Origin: an uncultured Collinsella sp.
Lineage (GTDB): Bacteria; Actinomycetota; Coriobacteriia; Coriobacteriales; Coriobacteriaceae
Reading direction: 5' to 3'
Length of the DNA: 7,694 bases
Assembly: GCA_902496845.1 (NCBI GenBank)
Contig: CABVCJ010000079.1
Coordinates: 1 to 7,694 of the forward strand
The position numbers and the translations under genes are program-made. The notes under the pieces were generated by a model. That model did no database searches. It was not told the origin of the DNA and was given only the letters and a program-made list of their open reading frames with translations. Numbering within the stretch: the stretch's first letter is position 1; each line of letters starts with the position of its first letter. This document shows positions 5,670 through 7,694 of this stretch, in pieces.

Positions 5670-6287
5670 ATGAACCGCTTCATCGACATCAACCCGGAGA
5701 GGTGCATCGGCTGCGGAACATGCCAGTCCGCCTGTGCCGACGCCCATCGGATGCAGGGTCTTCAGGATACGCCGCGCCTGGCGCTCGTGAAGACCGGCGG
5801 CATTTCGGCCGCCCTTGCCTGCCACCATTGCGAGGGTGCCCCCTGCGCCGAGGTTTGCCCGGTGAATGCCATCGAGCACGATGGCGATCGCATCCACGTC
5901 AAGGAGCAGGAGTGCATCGGGTGCAGGCTGTGCGCCATCGCGTGCCCCTTCGGAGCCATCCATCCCGATGGCACGTCTATCGCCGGTGTCGCAGGCATGT
6001 GCGACCCGACGCCTTCGTATCCTAAGTCCCTGAGCAGCCTGCTTACGTGGGCTCCCGGCCAGTACACCTGCGCTGTCAAGTGCGACCTGTGCGCCTTCGA
6101 TCCGGACGGCCCGCATTGTGTGGCGGCGTGCCCCACCAAGGCGCTGACCGTCATGGGCGGCGCGGCCGATCGCGAGCTCGACGAGGCCAAGCGCCTGCGC
6201 TCGATCGAAAACGGTCCGGTCGTCGACGTTACCGCTGTGGCCCAGGGCCTGTCCGAGAAAGCAGAAGGGAGCGTAAACAATGGATAG
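5670..6287 (+). CDS. hyfA: Hydrogenase-4 component A, four-[4Fe-4S] electron-transfer subunit
   Basis: A 205-residue protein, the same length I recall for E. coli HyfA, whose start (MNRF, then QGLQ-x-x-PRLAL-x-KT) it follows closely. It should carry electrons from FdhF to the hydrogenase on the cytoplasmic side of the membrane complex. Cysteine clusters are CIGCGTCQSAC (C12, 15, 18, 22), CHHCEGAPCAEVCP (C51, 54, 59, 63), CIGCRLCAIACP (C82, 85, 88, 92) and CDLCAFDPDGPHCVAACP (C138, 141, 150, 154). C111 and C134 are extra, in the segment between the third and fourth motifs. ATG 5670 is preferred over GTG 5664 because AAGGA (5658-5662) then has seven bases of spacing. It overlaps hyfB by 8 bp, so the two are probably translationally coupled. 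HycB is the paralogous alternative. Confidence 0.88.
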   Translation: MNRFIDINPERCIGCGTCQSACADAHRMQGLQDTPRLALVKTGGISAALACHHCEGAPCAEVCPVNAIEHDGDRIHVKEQECIGCRLCAIACPFGAIHPDGTSIAGVAGMCDPTPSYPKSLSSLLTWAPGQYTCAVKCDLCAFDPDGPHCVAACPTKALTVMGGAADRELDEAKRLRSIENGPVVDVTAVAQGLSEKAEGSVNNG

Positions 6288-7694
6288 CATGACGCTGTTT
6301 ATCGCATCGCTTGCCGTCTCGTGCATCGGTGCGCTCGCCTCGATTCTGCTGATCAAGGCCGATAACGCCGCCAAGACCGCTGGCTGCCTTATCGGCGCCG
6401 TCGCCGCGGTGCTTTCGTTTGTGGCCGGTATCCAGGCCGTGCTGGGCGACGTCACGTCGGTCGACACCATCGTGTTCTTCCCGTTTGCCCATTTCCAGCT
6501 GCTGCTCAATCAGCTGTCCGGCCTGTTCGTGGCGCTCATCTCGGTGCTCGCGTTTGCCGGTTCGATCTACGGTCTCAACTACTTTGATGAGTACCCGGGC
6601 AAAAAGGGCCGCGCCGGCTTCTTCTTTAACACCTTCGTGGCGTCCATGATGCTCGTCATCACCGCCGACAACGTGTTTTGGTTCCTGGTCGCCTTTGAGC
6701 TCATGTCGCTGACCTCGTATTTCCTGGTCGTGATCGAGGAGAACGAGAACTCCATCCATGGCGGTTGGCTCTACTTTGTGATCGCGCACGTGGGCTTTGT
6801 GCTCATCATGGCGAGCTTCCTCACCATGACCAACTTCGCCGGTGGCTCGTTTGCCTTTGCGGATTTCCGTGCCACGCAGTTTAGCCCCGCGGTCGCATCC
6901 GTGTGCTTCGTGCTCGCCTTCTTTGGCTTTGGCGCCAAGGCCGGTATCATCCCGCTGCACGGCTGGCTGCCCAAGGCACATCCCGAGGCGCCGTCCAACG
7001 TGTCGGCCCTCATGTCCGGCGGCATGATCAAGATCGGTATCTTCGGCATCCTCAAAGTGGGCCTCGACCTGCTCTCCGCTTCGGGCGTTCAGGTCTGGTG
7101 GGGTCTTATGGTCATGGTCTTCGGTGCGATCTCGTCGGTCCTCGGCGTGGCCTTCGCCCTGCAGGAGCATGACATCAAGCGCCTGCTGGCCTATCACTCC
7201 GTCGAGAACATCGGCATCATTCTGCTCGGCGTCGGCGCCTCCATGGCCGCTATGGCGCTCAACTCGGTCGGCATCGCCGTCCTGGCTCTGATGGCCGCCC
7301 TCTATCACACGTTTAACCACGCGATGTTTAAGGGCGAGCTGTTCTTGGGCGCCGGTGCGCTGCTGTACTCCACGGGTACGCGCAATATGGAGAAGATGGG
7401 CGGCCTGTTCCGTCGTATGCCGGCTACGGCCATCTGCTTCCTCGTCGGCGCGCTTGCCATCTCGGCCATCCCGCCCTTCAACGGCTTTGTGTCCGAGTGG
7501 TTTACCTACCAGTCGTTGTTTAACGCCGCCATGCAGGGCGACAAGGCCGTCATGATCGTGGCCGTGTTCGCTGCCGTCGCACTTGCCATTACCGGCGCTC
7601 TGGCTGTCACGTGCTTCGTCAAGGCCTATGGCGTCTCCTTTGCCTCCGCGCCCCGCTCCGAGGCCGCGGCCAATGCAAAGGAGGTTCCCGCCCC
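6280..7694 (+). CDS. hyfB: Hydrogenase-4 membrane component B, antiporter-like subunit (3' end outside window)
   Basis: The first 471 codons of a multi-pass membrane protein of the NuoL/MrpA antiporter-like family; E. coli HyfB is about 670 residues, so roughly a third is missing. It anchors the FHL membrane arm and may couple H2 evolution to ion translocation. Conserved charged residues are in place: E140 in FLVAFELMSL, K220 and H227 in FGAKAGIIPLHGWLPKAHP (also K232), K251 in SGGMIKIGIFGI, H306 in LLAYHSVENIGII, and H343, H347 and K351 in YHTFNHAMFKGELFLGAGAL. AISAIPPFNGFVSEW and the late APRSEAAANAKEVP also follow HyfB rather than NuoL. ATG 6280 has AAGGGAG at 6265-6271; ATG 6289 is a weaker alternative. 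Membrane segments run from residue 5 onward without a cleavable signal. HycC is the alternative name. Confidence 0.9.
   Translation, partial: MDSMTLFIASLAVSCIGALASILLIKADNAAKTAGCLIGAVAAVLSFVAGIQAVLGDVTSVDTIVFFPFAHFQLLLNQLSGLFVALISVLAFAGSIYGLNYFDEYPGKKGRAGFFFNTFVASMMLVITADNVFWFLVAFELMSLTSYFLVVIEENENSIHGGWLYFVIAHVGFVLIMASFLTMTNFAGGSFAFADFRATQFSPAVASVCFVLAFFGFGAKAGIIPLHGWLPKAHPEAPSNVSALMSGGMIKIGIFGILKVGLDLLSASGVQVWWGLMVMVFGAISSVLGVAFALQEHDIKRLLAYHSVENIGIILLGVGASMAAMALNSVGIAVLALMAALYHTFNHAMFKGELFLGAGALLYSTGTRNMEKMGGLFRRMPATAICFLVGALAISAIPPFNGFVSEWFTYQSLFNAAMQGDKAVMIVAVFAAVALAITGALAVTCFVKAYGVSFASAPRSEAAANAKEVPA

Noticed and set aside
6229..7320. Minus-strand open frame of about 360 codons rich in D, E, H, G and R
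   Set aside because: It is antisense to hyfB, whose plus-strand frame encodes clear antiporter motifs. The composition is that of a complement of membrane-protein codons.

Overview
The window most likely comes from a gut actinobacterium of the class Coriobacteriia, with Collinsella as the best guess. This is an inference. It rests on the G+C-rich third codon positions of the right half, strong AGGAGG-type ribosome sites, and a formate hydrogenlyase (FHL) locus next to small accessory genes. No rRNA, tRNA or other taxonomic marker is present to prove it.

Layout. Positions 1-156 hold the 3' flank of an unseen upstream gene, ending in an intrinsic terminator. Positions 157-1529 form a self-contained block: one plus-strand gene (AbiEi-like N-terminal part, PD-(D/E)XK-nuclease-like C-terminal part) lies between two long palindromes. 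The outer arms of the palindromes are a perfect 37-bp inverted repeat, so the block looks like a mobile or invertible cassette. Positions 1533-2346, on the minus strand, hold a RelB/DinJ-type antitoxin and a PIN-domain toxin overlapping by 8 bp. Their promoter is bracketed by a 9-bp inverted repeat. Positions 2445-2773 are a long leader with a plausible promoter, a perfect dyad and a riboswitch-like three-way-junction fold. From 2774 to the right edge, all on the plus strand, lies the FHL operon: hydN, fdhF, hyfA and the first two-thirds of hyfB.

How it works together. FdhF is a selenocysteine molybdoenzyme (UGA at codon 140, SECIS hairpin just downstream) that oxidises formate to CO2. HydN and HyfA are four-cluster ferredoxin-like proteins. 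HyfA passes electrons toward the hydrogenase and HydN supports FdhF. HyfB is the large antiporter-like membrane subunit of a hydrogenase-4-type complex. The hydrogenase large and small subunits and the rest of the membrane arm should lie beyond position 7694. The operon predicts H2 + CO2 production from fermentative formate and requires Sec and molybdopterin biosynthesis encoded elsewhere.

Three points deserve most attention: the palindrome-bounded nuclease-like cassette; the structured leader ahead of a molybdoenzyme operon, whose closing-helix strand can also pair with the Shine-Dalgarno sequence; and three shared ACTTGA boxes linking the toxin-antitoxin promoter to the putative FHL promoter. 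fdhF is one gene with a recoded UGA, not two genes or a pseudogene.
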